Source: Hydrogenophaga sp. IBVHS1
GTDB taxonomy: Bacteria; Pseudomonadota; Gammaproteobacteria; Burkholderiales; Burkholderiaceae_C
Direction of reading: 5' to 3'
NCBI RefSeq assembly: GCF_002127265.1
Contig: NZ_NFUU01000001.1
Span: forward strand, 2,488,040 to 2,552,039
Length of the DNA stretch: 64,000 bases
Under the pieces are notes generated by a model. The model did no database searches. It was not told the DNA's origin and saw nothing but the letters and a program-made list of their open reading frames with translations. Of this stretch, positions 35,797 to 46,204 are shown piece after piece. How positions within the stretch are numbered: position 1 is the stretch's first letter; each line of letters opens with the position of its first letter. A program made the position numbers and the translations under genes.

Positions 35797-36279
35797 ATGA
35801 ACCGCCGCCACACCATGAAACTGCTCTCGCTCCTCGGCCTGGGTTCCCAGGCCGCCGCCCCAGTGGCCAGCGCGCTGGCTGCGGCCGACCCGTGGAAACT
35901 CTCTGCCGCCGAATGGAAAAAGCGCCTGACCCCGGCGCAGTTCGACGTGTTGCGCGAGGAAGGCACGGAGCGCCCCGGCACCAGCCCGCTGAACGCCGAG
36001 AAGCGCAAGGGCACGTACCACTGCGCGGGTTGCGATCTGCCGCTGTTCGCTTCAGACACCAAGTACGAGAGCGGCACCGGCTGGCCGAGTTTCCACACCC
36101 CGCTGCCCGGCGCGCTGGGCACCAGCACGGACTACAAGATGATCCTGCCGCGCACCGAATACCACTGCGTGCGCTGCGACGGCCATCAGGGCCACGTGTT
36201 CAACGACGGCCCCAAGCCCAGCGGCAAGCGCTACTGCAACAACGGAGTGGCGCTGCGTTTTGCGCCGGCCGCGGCATGA
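35797..36279 (+). CDS. msrB: Exported methionine-R-sulfoxide reductase (MsrB)
   Basis: 160 residues from the ATG at 35797 (or 166 from 35779). The N terminus MNRRHTMKLLSLLGLG, with RR and a hydrophobic stretch, looks like a twin-arginine signal. The SelR domain follows: zinc Cys pairs YHCAGC and HCVRC, GTGWPSF, and the catalytic Cys in KRYCNNGVALRF. Reduces methionine-R-sulfoxide. Its stop overlaps msrA (ATGA at 36276-36279), so the two reductases of opposite stereochemistry are coupled. Confidence 0.9.
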   Translation: MNRRHTMKLLSLLGLGSQAAAPVASALAAADPWKLSAAEWKKRLTPAQFDVLREEGTERPGTSPLNAEKRKGTYHCAGCDLPLFASDTKYESGTGWPSFHTPLPGALGTSTDYKMILPRTEYHCVRCDGHQGHVFNDGPKPSGKRYCNNGVALRFAPAAA

Positions 36280-36878
36280 AGGCGCATCGCTGGCTCGCAG
36301 CCGCCTTGCTGCCCATGGTGTGGCTGTTTGCTTCGCCGGCCCATGCCGCCACCGCCAAGGCCACCTTCGCGGGTGGCTGCTTCTGGTGCGTGGAGGCCGA
36401 TTTCGACAAGGTGCCCGGTGTGGTGTCCACCACCTCGGGCTACATCGGGGGCACGGTGGCCAACCCCACCTACCAGCAGGTGTCGAACAGCAACACGGGC
36501 CACGCGGAAGCGGTGGAGATCGTGTTCGACCCGGCCAAGGTGAGCTACGAAGCCTTGGTTGAAAAGTTCTGGCGCACCATCGACCCCACCACGAAGGATC
36601 GCCAGTTCTGCGATACCGGCAATCCGTACCGCACGGCGATCTTCACGCACGACGCGGCGCAACTTGCCGCAGCAAGAAAGTCACTGGCCGCGCTGGAAAA
36701 GTCCAAGCCATTCAAGGAACCGATCGTCACCGAGATCGTGGCGGCCGGGCCGTTTTATGCGGCCGAGGACTACCACCAAGACTACTACCTGAAGAATCCG
36801 ATTCGCTACAAGTACTACCGGACGAGCTGCGGGCGCGATGCAAGGCTGGAGCAGCTCTGGGGCCCAGGCAAAAAGTGA
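36276..36878 (+). CDS. msrA: Exported methionine-S-sulfoxide reductase (MsrA)
   Basis: 200 residues. A Sec-type signal peptide (LAAALLPMVWLFASPAHA) precedes the catalytic motif AGGCFWCVEADF, with the nucleophile Cys of GCFWC. Later blocks are YIGGT, NTGHAEAVEI, and AEDYHQDYY. Reduces methionine-S-sulfoxide, here presumably in the periplasm. Start fixed by the 4-base overlap with msrB. It converges on xerD, only 4 bases apart. Confidence 0.93.
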   Translation: MKAHRWLAAALLPMVWLFASPAHAATAKATFAGGCFWCVEADFDKVPGVVSTTSGYIGGTVANPTYQQVSNSNTGHAEAVEIVFDPAKVSYEALVEKFWRTIDPTTKDRQFCDTGNPYRTAIFTHDAAQLAAARKSLAALEKSKPFKEPIVTEIVAAGPFYAAEDYHQDYYLKNPIRYKYYRTSCGRDARLEQLWGPGKK

Positions 36879-36882
36879 CGGG

Positions 36883-37806
36883 TTAGCCCCTGGGGTGGTG
36901 CTGCGCCACGATGGACTTGAGCCGTTCGCGCGCCACGTGCGTGTAGATCGTGGTGGTGGAAATGTCGGCGTGGCCCAGCAGCATCTGCACCGCGCGCAGA
37001 TCGGCACCATGGTTGAGCAGGTGCGTGGCAAACGCGTGGCGCAGCGTGTGGGGTGACAGCGGCGAGGTGATGCCGGCCAGCGCGGCGTATTTCTTCACCA
37101 GTTGCCAGAACATCGCGCGCGTCATGGCCTCGCCGGCGCGCGAGCCGCGGGCGGTGACGAACAGGTCTTCGCTCTGCAAGCCACCCAGAATCTCGCCACG
37201 GCCCTGTGCCAGGTAGCGATGCAGCCACTGGCCGGCCACCTGGCCAAAGGGCACCAGCCGTTCCTTGTTGCCCTTGCCGGTGATGCGCAGCACGTGTTCG
37301 TTCATGCCCACATGCCAGGTCTTGAGCGTCACGAGTTCGCTCACACGCAGGCCGCTGGCATAAATGAGTTCGAGCATGCAGCGATCGCGCAGGCCCAGCG
37401 GCGTGCCGGTGTCGGGCGCGTTCAGCAGGGCTTCCACTTGCGCTTCCGAGAGCGTCTTGGGTACGCGCAACGGCTGGCGCGCGGGCGAGAGCCGCAAGGT
37501 GGGGTCTGAAGTGATGTGGCGTTCGCGCAGCGCCCAGCGGAAGTAGCGCTTGAACACCGTGAGCCGCCGGTTGGCCGTGGTGGCGCGGGTCTGGCTGTGG
37601 CGCGCGCTGAAGTAGGCGTTGAGGTCGGCCTCGGTGGTCTCGGGCAGTTGCTTGCCCTGCTCGGCCAGCCACTGGCCGAGCAGCACCAGATCGCGGCGGT
37701 AGGCGTCCAGCGTGTTGCGCGAGAGGCCCTCTTCGAGCCAGAGGCCGTCGACGAAAGCCCCGGCCAGACCTTCGCTGGCCGCTGCCAGGGCCTCCCGGTT
37801 GGTCAT
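36883..37806 (-). CDS. xerD: Site-specific tyrosine recombinase XerD
   Basis: 307 residues, family length. N-terminal SAM-like core-binding domain (about 15-100), then the catalytic domain with Arg in [11 protein letters not shown], Lys in GKGNKERL, His-x-x-Arg in [13 protein letters not shown], His in LLGHADIS and the tyrosine in TTIYTHV. With XerC it resolves chromosome dimers at dif. No dif-like site or integron context is seen next to it. Its ATG overlaps the Bug-protein stop (ATGA), an unusual partner. Confidence 0.94.
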   Translation of the reverse strand: MTNREALAAASEGLAGAFVDGLWLEEGLSRNTLDAYRRDLVLLGQWLAEQGKQLPETTEADLNAYFSARHSQTRATTANRRLTVFKRYFRWALRERHITSDPTLRLSPARQPLRVPKTLSEAQVEALLNAPDTGTPLGLRDRCMLELIYASGLRVSELVTLKTWHVGMNEHVLRITGKGNKERLVPFGQVAGQWLHRYLAQGRGEILGGLQSEDLFVTARGSRAGEAMTRAMFWQLVKKYAALAGITSPLSPHTLRHAFATHLLNHGADLRAVQMLLGHADISTTTIYTHVARERLKSIVAQHHPRG

Positions 37807-38780
37807 TCCAGCTTGAGCTTCTGCTTGACGACAACTTCCTTGTAGACGTCGAACTCGGCCTTGATCTGGGCCGTGAACTCAGCCGGCGTGTTGCCCACGA
37901 TCAACGAGCCGGTGTCTTCCACGCGCTTGCGCACGGCAGGGTCGGCCAGAGCCTGCTTGGTGGCGTTGAAGATCTTGTCCACCACGTCCTGCGGCATGCC
38001 CTTGGGACCGATGAGGCCGTAGTAGGCCATGCGGTTTACCGGCTCCAGGCCCATTTCCTTGAAGGTGGGCACGTCGGGCAGCACCGCAAGGCGCTGGGGC
38101 GCAGCAACCACCAGCGCGATCAGGCGGCCGGCCTTGATGTGCGGCAGGGCCGAGGGCAGGTTGTCGAAAATGATCGGAACCTGGCCACCGACGGTGTCGT
38201 TCAACGCGGGACCTGCGCCACGGTAGGGAATGTGCGTGATGTAGGTTTTGGTCAGGCTCTTGAACAGCTCGGTCTGCAAATGGCCGATGCCGCCAGTGCC
38301 CGAACTCGCGTAGCTGTATTTGCCAGGGTTCTTCTTGAGTTCGGCCACGAAGGCCTTGAAGTCCTTGGCGGGGAAGCTTGGGTGCACCGCGATCACGTTG
38401 GGCGTGGCGGCGATGTTGGTGATGGGCGTGAAATCCGTGAGCGTGTTGTACGGAATCTTTTCGTTGATGGCGGGGTTGGCCGCGGTGGTGGAAACCGTGG
38501 CCATGCCAAGGATGTAGCCATCGGGCGCGGCACGCGCGAGTTCGAGGGCACCCACCACACCACCGCCACCGGCCTTGTTCTCCACCACCACGCTCTGACC
38601 CAGGCTCTTGGCCAGCGGCTCGGACATGACGCGAGCAACGATGTCGGTGGTGCCGCCGGGTGCGAACGGCACCTGCAGGCGAATGACCTTGTTGGGGTAG
38701 GCCTGGGCCAGGGCAGTGCCCATTGCGGCCACCGAAGCGGCGGCCAGACCGATGGATACCAACTGACGACGAGAAACCAT
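37803..38780 (-). CDS. Bug-family (TTT) periplasmic solute-binding protein
   Basis: 325 residues. A twin-arginine-like or Sec signal ([27 protein letters not shown]) is followed by the Bug signature [16 protein letters not shown] and [22 protein letters not shown]. Members bind carboxylates and deliver them to tripartite tricarboxylate transporters; most are orphans, as here. AGGAG lies 8 bases before the ATG. The gene is divergent from the AEC carrier gene. Confidence 0.92.
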   Translation of the reverse strand: MVSRRQLVSIGLAAASVAAMGTALAQAYPNKVIRLQVPFAPGGTTDIVARVMSEPLAKSLGQSVVVENKAGGGGVVGALELARAAPDGYILGMATVSTTAANPAINEKIPYNTLTDFTPITNIAATPNVIAVHPSFPAKDFKAFVAELKKNPGKYSYASSGTGGIGHLQTELFKSLTKTYITHIPYRGAGPALNDTVGGQVPIIFDNLPSALPHIKAGRLIALVVAAPQRLAVLPDVPTFKEMGLEPVNRMAYYGLIGPKGMPQDVVDKIFNATKQALADPAVRKRVEDTGSLIVGNTPAEFTAQIKAEFDVYKEVVVKQKLKLE

Positions 38781-38846
38781 GACGTGTACTCCTGGGTGTT
38801 GAAAACTGACCTGCACTGTAGTCGGCATGAAGGGGCATGACCATGG

Positions 38847-38868
38847 GGTGACTACATAAGTAATTACC
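38847..38868. promoter_or_regulatory. Imperfect palindrome between Bug and AEC genes
   Basis: GGTGACTAC-ATAA-GTAATTACC, arms of 9 bp with 7 matches, 67 bases before the Bug gene ATG and 36 bases before the AEC start. AT-richer than its surroundings. Possible operator for a dimeric regulator shared by the two divergent genes. Confidence 0.4.
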
Positions 38869-38903
38869 CGCAAGAGCCGTGCCCGGCGCGCTATGCTCGC
38901 ACC

Positions 38904-39812
38904 GTGAATTTTGCCCAACTCCTCTTCCCCGACTTCTCGCTCATCCTCTGCGGCTACCTGGTGTGCCGCTTCACCGCCCTCAACCGCAAGGTGTGGGAGC
39001 AGGTCGAGAGCCTCGTCTACTACTTTTTGTTCCCGGTGCTGCTGTTCCACAGCATCGTGAAGAGCCCGCTCGATCTCGGCCAGGCATCCAGCCTCATGGG
39101 TGCGGGCATCGCGCTCGGCTTGTGCGGCATTGCCCTCTCTTACTCGCTGCCGCACTGGCCCTTCATCGGCAAGCGCATCGACGTGCGCCTGCACGCCGCG
39201 AGCGCGCAGGTGGGCTTTCGGTTCAACTCCTTCATTGCGCTGGCACTGGCCGAAAAAGTGGCCGGCGCCCCCGGTCTTCTGATGATCGCCGTGCTCATTG
39301 GCGTGTGCGTGCCGCTGTTCAACGTGGGCGCGGTCTGGCCCATGGCGCGCCATGCCAACAAGGGCTTCGTGCGCGAGCTGGCCCGCAACCCGTTGATCAT
39401 CGGCACGCTGTCCGGGCTGGTGGCCAACCTGCTGGGCTTTCAGATGCCGGTGTGGCTGGAGCCTACGGTCAACCGCATCGGCCAGGCGTCGCTGGCGCTG
39501 GGCCTCATGGCGGCAGGCGCGGGCATGCAGTTCGGCATGCTGGCCAGCGCCAAGCTGCTGGGTGGCCTGGTGCTGGCGGTGAAACACCTGGGCATGCCGC
39601 TCATGGCCTTCGGCCTGGCGAAGCTGTTCCGGCTGGACGCCACGCAAACCACCATCCTGCTCATGTTCTCCGCTGTGCCCACCGCGTCGAGCTGTTATGT
39701 GCTGGCGGCGCGCATGGGCTACAACGGCCCGTATGTGGCGGGGCTGGTCACGCTGTCGACACTGCTGGGGGTGGTGAGCCTTCCCTTCGCGCTCGGCGTG
39801 CTGGGCGGCTGA
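38904..39812 (+). CDS. AEC-family (auxin efflux carrier-like) transporter
   Basis: 302 residues with about ten membrane helices arranged in two inverted five-helix halves. Family marks are [13 protein letters not shown] in the first half and the N- and P-containing [13 protein letters not shown] in the second. Likely exports a small organic anion. The GTG at 38904 is the first in-frame start; a TATGCT hexamer sits 6 bases before it, suggesting a leaderless transcript. Confidence 0.9.
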   Translation: MNFAQLLFPDFSLILCGYLVCRFTALNRKVWEQVESLVYYFLFPVLLFHSIVKSPLDLGQASSLMGAGIALGLCGIALSYSLPHWPFIGKRIDVRLHAASAQVGFRFNSFIALALAEKVAGAPGLLMIAVLIGVCVPLFNVGAVWPMARHANKGFVRELARNPLIIGTLSGLVANLLGFQMPVWLEPTVNRIGQASLALGLMAAGAGMQFGMLASAKLLGGLVLAVKHLGMPLMAFGLAKLFRLDATQTTILLMFSAVPTASSCYVLAARMGYNGPYVAGLVTLSTLLGVVSLPFALGVLGG

Positions 39813-39849
39813 AGGCGCAGCGTCGCGAAAACCCGGCACACTCCTCACC

Positions 39850-41637
39850 ATGCCTGCCACGCCCATTGCCGACCGCCCCAAAGCCACCTCTCCCACCTCA
39901 CTGGGCGGCCTGCGGCCTTTCATACGCCCCTACCGCCTGCAGATCGGCCTCGCCCTGCTCTTCCTCGTGCTCGCGGCGGTGGCCACGCTGGCCTTTCCGC
40001 TGGCGCTGCGCTTCCTCATCGACAGCGGCCTAGCGCCTGCCGGGCGCGGCGAGCAGGCAATGGCATTGCGAGGGCATTTCGCCGCGCTGTTTGGCGTGGC
40101 GGTGGCGCTCGGCATCTTCTCGGCGGTGCGCTTTTACCTGGTGAGCTGGCTGGGCGAGCGGGTCACGGCGGACCTGCGCAACGCGGTGTACAGCCATGTG
40201 CTGCGGCAGAGCCCGCAGTTCTTCGAGACCACGCAGACCGGTGAAGTGCTCTCGCGCCTGACCACCGACACCACGCTCGTGCAGACGGTGGTGGGTTCGT
40301 CGCTCTCCATGGGCTTGCGCAACGGCGTGATGGGCATCGGCGCGCTGGTAATGCTGGTGTGGACCAACCCGTATGTGATGACGCAGGTGCTGCTGATCCT
40401 GGTGCTGGTGGTGCTGCCGAGCATGTGGTTCGGGCGGCGGGTGCGCAAGCTCTCGCGCGCCAGCCAGGACCGCGTGGCCGATTCCAGCGCCATCGCGGCC
40501 GAGGTGCTCAACGCGATTCCCATCGTGCAGAGCTACACGGCCGAAGACCGCGAGGCCACCCGCTTCGCGGCGTCCACGCAGTTCGCGTTCGACACCGCCA
40601 TTCGCCGCACGCGGGCGCGCTCGGTGCTGGTGGCGTTCATCATCATCAGCACGGCAGGGCTGCTGCTGTGGGGCCTGTACCAGGGCACACAGGCGGTGCT
40701 GGCCGGCACCATCAGCCCGGGGCACCTGGGCCAGACAGTGCTTTACGTGATCATCCTGGCCAGTGCGGTGGCCGTGCTGGGAGAGGTGTATGGCGACCTG
40801 CTGCGCGCGGCGGGCGCGAGTGAGCGGTTGATGGAACTGCTCGCCATGGAGTCACCCGTGCAGTCGCCCTCGCACCCGCTGCAGGCGCCGCAGCCGGCCG
40901 GCGGCAGCTCGCTCGTATTCGAGGGCGTCAACTTCCACTATCCGTCGCGACCGGCACAACCTGCGCTGGCCGACTTCAACCTGGCGGTGCACCCGGGCCA
41001 GACTGTGGCACTGGTGGGCCCGAGCGGTGCGGGCAAGAGCACGGTGTTCGGCCTGCTGCTGCGCTACTACGATCCGGCACGCGGCAGCATCCGCCTGGAC
41101 GGCGTGGCGATTGATCAGATGAGCCTGCACGACCTGCGCGCACGCGTCGGCATCGTGCCGCAGGACCCGGTGATTTTCTCCAGCAGTGCCCTGGAAAACA
41201 TCCGGTATGGCCGCCCCGGCGCCAGCGACGAAGAGGTGCGCGCTGCCGCGAAAGCCGCGTTCGCTGACGAGTTCATCGACCAGCTGCCGGAGGGCTACGA
41301 CACCTTCCTGGGGGAGCGCGGTGTGCGCCTCTCGGGCGGGCAGCGCCAGCGCATTGCCATTGCGCGCGCCATGCTGAAGAACCCGCCGCTGCTGTTGCTG
41401 GACGAAGCCACCAGCGCGCTCGACGCGCAGAGCGAGCGCATGGTGCAGGCGGCGCTGGAGTCCGCCATGAAGGACCGCACCACGCTGGTGATTGCGCACC
41501 GGCTGGCCACGGTGCAGCAGGCGGATCACATTGTGGTGCTGGACCACGGAAAGCTGGTGGAACAGGGCACGCACGCCGAGCTCGTTGCCCAAGGTGGCGT
41601 GTACGCTGGATTGGCCGCGCTCCAATTCAAGGCCTAA
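39850..41637 (+). CDS. ABC exporter, fused membrane and ATPase domains (MsbA/lipid-type)
   Basis: 595 residues: six membrane helices in the first ~310 residues, then an ATP-binding domain with Walker [10 protein letters not shown] (about 387-395), Q-loop, signature [14 protein letters not shown], Walker [13 protein letters not shown] and the H-loop VIAHRLATV. Half-transporter that works as a dimer. Related to lipid flippases and multidrug exporters; substrate unknown. Lies 37 bases after the AEC gene. Confidence 0.92.
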   Translation: MPATPIADRPKATSPTSLGGLRPFIRPYRLQIGLALLFLVLAAVATLAFPLALRFLIDSGLAPAGRGEQAMALRGHFAALFGVAVALGIFSAVRFYLVSWLGERVTADLRNAVYSHVLRQSPQFFETTQTGEVLSRLTTDTTLVQTVVGSSLSMGLRNGVMGIGALVMLVWTNPYVMTQVLLILVLVVLPSMWFGRRVRKLSRASQDRVADSSAIAAEVLNAIPIVQSYTAEDREATRFAASTQFAFDTAIRRTRARSVLVAFIIISTAGLLLWGLYQGTQAVLAGTISPGHLGQTVLYVIILASAVAVLGEVYGDLLRAAGASERLMELLAMESPVQSPSHPLQAPQPAGGSSLVFEGVNFHYPSRPAQPALADFNLAVHPGQTVALVGPSGAGKSTVFGLLLRYYDPARGSIRLDGVAIDQMSLHDLRARVGIVPQDPVIFSSSALENIRYGRPGASDEEVRAAAKAAFADEFIDQLPEGYDTFLGERGVRLSGGQRQRIAIARAMLKNPPLLLLDEATSALDAQSERMVQAALESAMKDRTTLVIAHRLATVQQADHIVVLDHGKLVEQGTHAELVAQGGVYAGLAALQFKA

Positions 41638-41639
41638 AA

Positions 41640-41700
41640 CTGGCACCCCCACGCTTCGCCGCTGCGCGGGTCGCTGCCCCCCGAGCGGCTGGGCCTGGCT
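41640..41700. repeat. Comamonadaceae-type GC-rich dispersed repeat
   Basis: The GC-rich palindromic text reading CCCCCACGCTTCGCCGCTGC followed by GCGGGTCGCTGCCCCCCGAG resembles a dispersed intergenic element I know from many Comamonadaceae genomes. It sits in the 218-base gap between the ABC exporter and glutamate dehydrogenase genes. Only one copy is visible here. Confidence 0.55.
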
Positions 41701-41855
41701 TGGGAGCGGCCCGGCGCCTGGCCCTCACCAGACAGAGTCATGCGCTAAAGGCATGACCGAATGGCATACCGGCCTTGGACAGCTCAGGCGCGGCTGCGTA
41801 AGCTTGCGGGCTGGCTCATTGCATGGGCCAGCACACCCACAAGGAATCCCGCAAC

Positions 41856-43187
41856 ATGTCACAAGCACCGCATCCTCAGGCTGGTGGCGCCACCAGCGCC
41901 CCGGCCGTTTTTACGCAGGCCCTGCCCTCGTACCTCGATCCGAAGCACCTTGGCCCCTGGGGCGTCTACCTGCAGCAGGTTGACCGCGTCACGCCCTACC
42001 TGGGTTCGCTGGCCCGCTGGGTCGACACCTTGAAGCGACCCAAGCGCACGCTGATCGTGGACGTGCCCATTCACCTGGACAACGGTTCAGTGGCGCACTT
42101 CGAGGGCTACCGCGTGCAGCACAACACCTCGCGCGGCCCGGGCAAGGGCGGCGTGCGTTTCCATCAGGACGTGACACTCTCCGAAGTGATGGCACTGTCG
42201 GCATGGATGTCCATCAAGAACGCAGCGGTGAACGTGCCCTACGGCGGCGCCAAGGGCGGCATCCGCGTCGATCCGCGCCAGCTCACCATCGGCGAGCTCG
42301 AGCGTGTCACGCGACGCTACACCAGCGAGATCGGCATCATCATCGGCCCGACCAAGGACATTCCGGCGCCGGACGTGAACACCAACGAACAGATCATGGC
42401 GTGGATGATGGACACGTATTCCATGAACGAAGGCTCCACCGCCACCGGCGTGGTCACGGGCAAGCCGGTGGATCTCGGCGGCTCGCTCGGCCGGCGTGAG
42501 GCCACCGGGCGCGGCGTGTTCACCGTGGGCGTGGAAGCAGCGCGGCGCATCGGGATGGACGTGTCCACCGCGCGCGTGGCGGTGCAGGGCTTCGGCAACG
42601 TGGGCGGCGTGGCCGGCAAACTGTTCTCCGAGGCAGGTGCCCGGGTGGTGGCGGTGCAGGACCACGGCGGCACCATCTACCGCGAAGCGGGCCTCGATGT
42701 GCCCGCCCTGCTCGCCCACGTGGCGCAGGTGGGCTCGGTGGCCGGCTTCGCCAACGCCGAAGTGATCGCCAGCGAAGCCTTCTGGGGCGTGCCGTGCGAC
42801 ATCCTGATTCCTGCCGCACTGGAATCGCAGATCACCGAAGCCAACGCCGGCCAGATTCAGGCGCGCATGGTGATCGAAGGCGCCAACGGCCCGACCACGC
42901 CGCAGGCCGACGACATCCTGCACGAGCGCAATGTGCTGGTGCTGCCAGACGTGATCGCCAACGCGGGCGGCGTGACGGTGAGCTACTTCGAGTGGGTGCA
43001 GGATTTCTCCAGCTTCTTCTGGAGCGAAGACGAGATCAACGCGCGCCTGGTGAAGATCATGAAGGACGCGTTCGCTGCCGTCTGGCAGGTGGCCGACGAG
43101 AACAAGGTGAGCCTGCGCACGGCCACCTTCATCGTGGCCTGCAAGCGCATCCTGCATGCGCGCGACTTGCGTGGTCTGTATCCCTGA
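41856..43187 (+). CDS. gdhA: Glutamate dehydrogenase (Glu/Leu/Phe/Val family)
   Basis: 443 residues, full length. The substrate site [13 protein letters not shown] contains the catalytic Lys; the Rossmann loop [14 protein letters not shown] (about 245-258) binds the cofactor. Interconverts glutamate and 2-oxoglutarate plus ammonia. AAGGA lies 10 bases before the ATG at 41856; an upstream in-frame ATG at 41823 has none. Followed by a strong terminator. Confidence 0.93.
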   Translation: MSQAPHPQAGGATSAPAVFTQALPSYLDPKHLGPWGVYLQQVDRVTPYLGSLARWVDTLKRPKRTLIVDVPIHLDNGSVAHFEGYRVQHNTSRGPGKGGVRFHQDVTLSEVMALSAWMSIKNAAVNVPYGGAKGGIRVDPRQLTIGELERVTRRYTSEIGIIIGPTKDIPAPDVNTNEQIMAWMMDTYSMNEGSTATGVVTGKPVDLGGSLGRREATGRGVFTVGVEAARRIGMDVSTARVAVQGFGNVGGVAGKLFSEAGARVVAVQDHGGTIYREAGLDVPALLAHVAQVGSVAGFANAEVIASEAFWGVPCDILIPAALESQITEANAGQIQARMVIEGANGPTTPQADDILHERNVLVLPDVIANAGGVTVSYFEWVQDFSSFFWSEDEINARLVKIMKDAFAAVWQVADENKVSLRTATFIVACKRILHARDLRGLYP

Positions 43188-43206
43188 AAACGCTCGAAGC
43201 CCGAAA

Positions 43207-43236
43207 GCAAAAAGCCCCGCAGTGCGGGGCTTTTTT
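43207..43236. terminator. Bidirectional rho-independent terminator after gdhA
   Basis: Perfect 9-bp stem AAGCCCCGC / GCGGGGCTT (43212-43220 and 43224-43232, loop AGT), with an A-run on the left and six Ts at 43231-43236. It serves the + strand gdhA gene and, read in reverse, the - strand DUF1178/nuo unit that ends at 43235. Confidence 0.93.
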
Positions 43237-43702
43237 ACTGGAGCGTGTCCTTGATGCCAGGCAGCATCGGCAAGGGCAGTACCTCGATGCCCTCTTCGAT
43301 CAGCTCCAGCGCCTGTTGCGCGCTGGCCTGACCCCGGATCTGGCGGTGCTCTTTTTCGCCGTGATGCATGGCGCGTGCCTCTTCGGCAAATCGCTCACCC
43401 ACGTCCTCGGTGTTGGCCACCACCTCGCGCAAGGCCTTCAGCATGCGCGACTGCAGCTCAGCGAGCTCAGGACTCGCGCTGTGGTTGCTGAGGGCAACGG
43501 CACTGCTGGGCGCGGTGCTGTCTTCGCCGCGCACCGTGCGCAGGTTCAGGCGCGGAGCCGAGAGCTTCTTCTCGATGCGGGCATCACCGCACAGCGGGCA
43601 CGTCACCAGACCACGGGCGAGCTGAGACGTGAAATCGTCTTCAGACCCAAACCAGCCTTCAAAATCGTGCTGGTGCGCGCACTGGAGATTGAGAACCTTC
43701 AT
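43235..43702 (-). CDS. DUF1178 family protein
   Basis: 155 residues. MKVLNLQCAHQHDFEGWF and VTCPLCGDARIEKKLSAPR mark the family; the Cys pairs suggest zinc binding. Function unknown. Its ATG overlaps the Nudix stop (ATGA at 43699-43702). Last gene of the long unit that begins with nuoA or earlier. Confidence 0.9.
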   Translation of the reverse strand: MKVLNLQCAHQHDFEGWFGSEDDFTSQLARGLVTCPLCGDARIEKKLSAPRLNLRTVRGEDSTAPSSAVALSNHSASPELAELQSRMLKALREVVANTEDVGERFAEEARAMHHGEKEHRQIRGQASAQQALELIEEGIEVLPLPMLPGIKDTLQ

Positions 43703-44310
43703 GCGCCGGATTCTGCGGCATGCGGTGCGGCATCGCTGCCTTGCCATGACAAAGCCCATTCGCCGCGCAGTACGTTCTGCAACCACATGGATCCGATCAG
43801 CGTCTTGCAATCGATCACCTCGCCGGTGAAGCACCATTGCTTCAATTCGTCGGGCGTGGCCGCAATGACGTCCAGAAACTCGCCATCGTCAAGCTCGCGC
43901 TCGCCGAGCGTGAGCCCGCGCGCGAACCAGATGTCGATGACCTCATCGGAATACGCAACGGTGGGAGCGAGTCGGCACGCGAAGGCCCACTCGCGGGCGC
44001 GGTATCCGGTTTCCTCGAGCAATTCGCGCTTCGCGCAGACCAGTCTGTCTTCGCCGGGATCGACTTTCCCGGCGGGGAACTCGATCATCACCGCCTGCAT
44101 GGGATGGCGGAACTGGCGCTCCATCACCACGCGCCCGTCGTCAAGCAGCCCGATGATCATCACCGCACCGGGGTGCAGCACATATTCACGCGTGGCTTCT
44201 GCACCGTTGGGCAAGCGAACTGTGTCGCGCACCACATGCAGGAAATTGCCCTTCAGGAGCTCGGTGCGAGACACGGGCGTCTCGCGAAGGTGCGCATCGT
44301 CGTGGCTCAT
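43699..44310 (-). CDS. Nudix hydrolase (ADP-ribose pyrophosphatase-like)
   Basis: 203 residues. The Nudix box is complete: GKVDPGEDRLVCAKRELLEE plus TGY, fitting G-x5-E-x7-RE-U-xEE-x-G-U. The flanking EFPAGKVDPGED and the length fit ADP-ribose pyrophosphatase of the NudF type. Cleaves ADP-ribose to AMP and ribose 5-phosphate. Overlaps both neighbours by 4 bases. Confidence 0.9.
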   Translation of the reverse strand: MSHDDAHLRETPVSRTELLKGNFLHVVRDTVRLPNGAEATREYVLHPGAVMIIGLLDDGRVVMERQFRHPMQAVMIEFPAGKVDPGEDRLVCAKRELLEETGYRAREWAFACRLAPTVAYSDEVIDIWFARGLTLGERELDDGEFLDVIAATPDELKQWCFTGEVIDCKTLIGSMWLQNVLRGEWALSWQGSDAAPHAAESGA

Positions 44311-44609
44311 CCGCGTCGCCGATAAAGGTACCGGTACACAAAACCTGGAAAGGCCAGCGTGAGGAACAGTGCGCCGGTGGTGGCGTAAAACTCCCAGCCC
44401 TGTGGCGCGATCTGGCCCGCTCGTTGTTCCAGTGCGAGCCCCAGCGCGCCCACCAGAAAGTAGAGCAGCACGAGCTCGGCCAAGCGCATCCACAGGGTTT
44501 TGGCATCGCGCCGCGGCCACACGGCAAGCCAGCGATCGTTGATAAAAGGCAGGTTGGCTGCCACAAAGGCAGCGAGCAGAACCAGCCAGACGGAAATGGT
44601 GTGAGTCAT
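44307..44609 (-). CDS. DUF2818 membrane protein
   Basis: 100 residues with three hydrophobic segments (about 5-22, 42-62, 76-92). In betaproteobacteria this gene regularly follows nuoN, as here, and may be an accessory of complex I, which is inference. Overlaps the Nudix gene by 4 bases. Confidence 0.87.
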   Translation of the reverse strand: MTHTISVWLVLLAAFVAANLPFINDRWLAVWPRRDAKTLWMRLAELVLLYFLVGALGLALEQRAGQIAPQGWEFYATTGALFLTLAFPGFVYRYLYRRRG

Positions 44610-44662
44610 GAACGTGTGAGCTGGCGCGCAGCGGCGAGTTCAACGCCGCGCTCGCGCCTGAC

Positions 44663-46171
44663 TCAACCGAGGAGCTTGCTCACCGCCTGGGCGCAGAGTG
44701 TCATGAGGCCGCCGGGCAGAATGCCGAGCAGCAGCACCAAGGCGCCGTTGAGCGAGAGCACCGAGCGCGCATCGGCGCCGCCCTCGATGTCGGCGGTCTG
44801 GGTGGGGGCGTCGAAATACATCACCTTGACCAGTCGCAGGTAATAGAACGCGCCAATCAGCGACATGATCACCGCGAACACCGCCAGACCCACATAGAAA
44901 GCGCCTGACGAAGCCAGCAGCGCCTGCAGCACCGACAGCTTGGCGTAGAAGCCCACCAGCGGTGGCACGCCAGCCAGCGAGAACATGCAGATGGCCATGA
45001 CACCTGCGTAGAGCGGGCTGCGCTGGTTGAGGCCTGCCAGGTCGCTCACGTTCTCCGACTCGAAGCCGCTGCGCGAGAGCAGCAGGATCACGCCGAAGGT
45101 GCCCAGGGTGGTAAGGACGTAGGTGATGACGTAGAACATCGACGACGCGTAGGCATTGGCCATGTTGCCGGTGTCCAGACCCGCACTGCCCTGCACCACG
45201 CCGGCCAGCAGGCCGAGCAACATGAAGCCCATCTGCGCGATGGTGGAGAAGGCAAGCATGCGCTTGAGGTTGGTCTGCGCGATGGCTGCAAGGTTGCCGA
45301 TCAGCAGCGACATGACCGCCAGCACCCCCAGCATCTGCTGCCAGTCCACCGCGAGCGGTTGCAAACCTTCCACCAGCAAACGGATCACGATGGCGAATGC
45401 CGCCAGCTTGGGCGCGCCACCGATCATGAGCGTGATCGCGGTGGGGGCACCGTGGTAAACGTCGGGCACCCACATGTGAAAGGGCACCACGCCGAGCTTG
45501 AACGCCAGGCCCGCCACCACGAACACGAGGCCAAGCGTGAGCACCTGCGGAGAGCCTTTGAGCGTGTCGTCACCGCCGGCGATGGTCAGCATCACCTCGG
45601 TCAGGTTCAGCGAGCCGGTAGCGCCATAAACCATGGAGAGGCCATAGAGCAGGAATCCGCTGGCCAGCGCGCCCAGCACGAAATACTTCATGGCTGCTTC
45701 GGTGGCCTGCACGTCGTCGCGGCGCAGGGCAACCAGGGCGTAGCTGGACAGCGTGAGCAGTTCCAGCCCGAGGTAGATCACCAGGAAGTTGTGGCCGGAG
45801 ATCATGACGAACATGCCCAGCAGCGCCAGCATGCCCAGCGTGAACAGCTCGCCACCGCGCAGCATGTCGCGCTGGCCCGAGTAACCGCGGCCATACACCA
45901 GGGTGACCATCACGGCGATGGTGGCGAAACACTTGAGCCAGTTGCCCATGGGGTCGCTGACGATCATGCCGCCGAAGCCGTAGATGGTGTCGCCCGAGCT
46001 GGCACTCATGCCCAGCAACAAAGCGACGACCGCGAGCGTGAGCAGCGTAAGGACGTAGGTGACGCCACGCAGCGGCGTCTTCACCGCCAGATCGACCAGC
46101 GCAATCACGCAGGCCATGGTCACCAGAAGAATTTCAGGGTAGGCCGCAACCCAGCTGAGCTTGTCAATCAT
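44663..46171 (-). CDS. nuoN: NADH-quinone oxidoreductase subunit N
   Basis: 502 residues, membrane-arm antiporter-like subunit with about 14 helices. The proton_antipo_M core shows [20 protein letters not shown] (about 220-240), with the conserved Lys, and [17 protein letters not shown]. Last of the nuo genes, 33 bases after nuoM. Pumps protons as part of complex I. Confidence 0.95.
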   Translation of the reverse strand: MIDKLSWVAAYPEILLVTMACVIALVDLAVKTPLRGVTYVLTLLTLAVVALLLGMSASSGDTIYGFGGMIVSDPMGNWLKCFATIAVMVTLVYGRGYSGQRDMLRGGELFTLGMLALLGMFVMISGHNFLVIYLGLELLTLSSYALVALRRDDVQATEAAMKYFVLGALASGFLLYGLSMVYGATGSLNLTEVMLTIAGGDDTLKGSPQVLTLGLVFVVAGLAFKLGVVPFHMWVPDVYHGAPTAITLMIGGAPKLAAFAIVIRLLVEGLQPLAVDWQQMLGVLAVMSLLIGNLAAIAQTNLKRMLAFSTIAQMGFMLLGLLAGVVQGSAGLDTGNMANAYASSMFYVITYVLTTLGTFGVILLLSRSGFESENVSDLAGLNQRSPLYAGVMAICMFSLAGVPPLVGFYAKLSVLQALLASSGAFYVGLAVFAVIMSLIGAFYYLRLVKVMYFDAPTQTADIEGGADARSVLSLNGALVLLLGILPGGLMTLCAQAVSKLLG

Positions 46172-46204
46172 GTGAGCGTTCTCTTGTATGGCTTGGCCGG
46201 AGGC

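Noticed and set aside
36883..37806. XerD gene as the integrase of a genomic island
   Set aside because: Full-length housekeeping XerD motifs, no adjacent tRNA or att-like repeats, and normal base composition.
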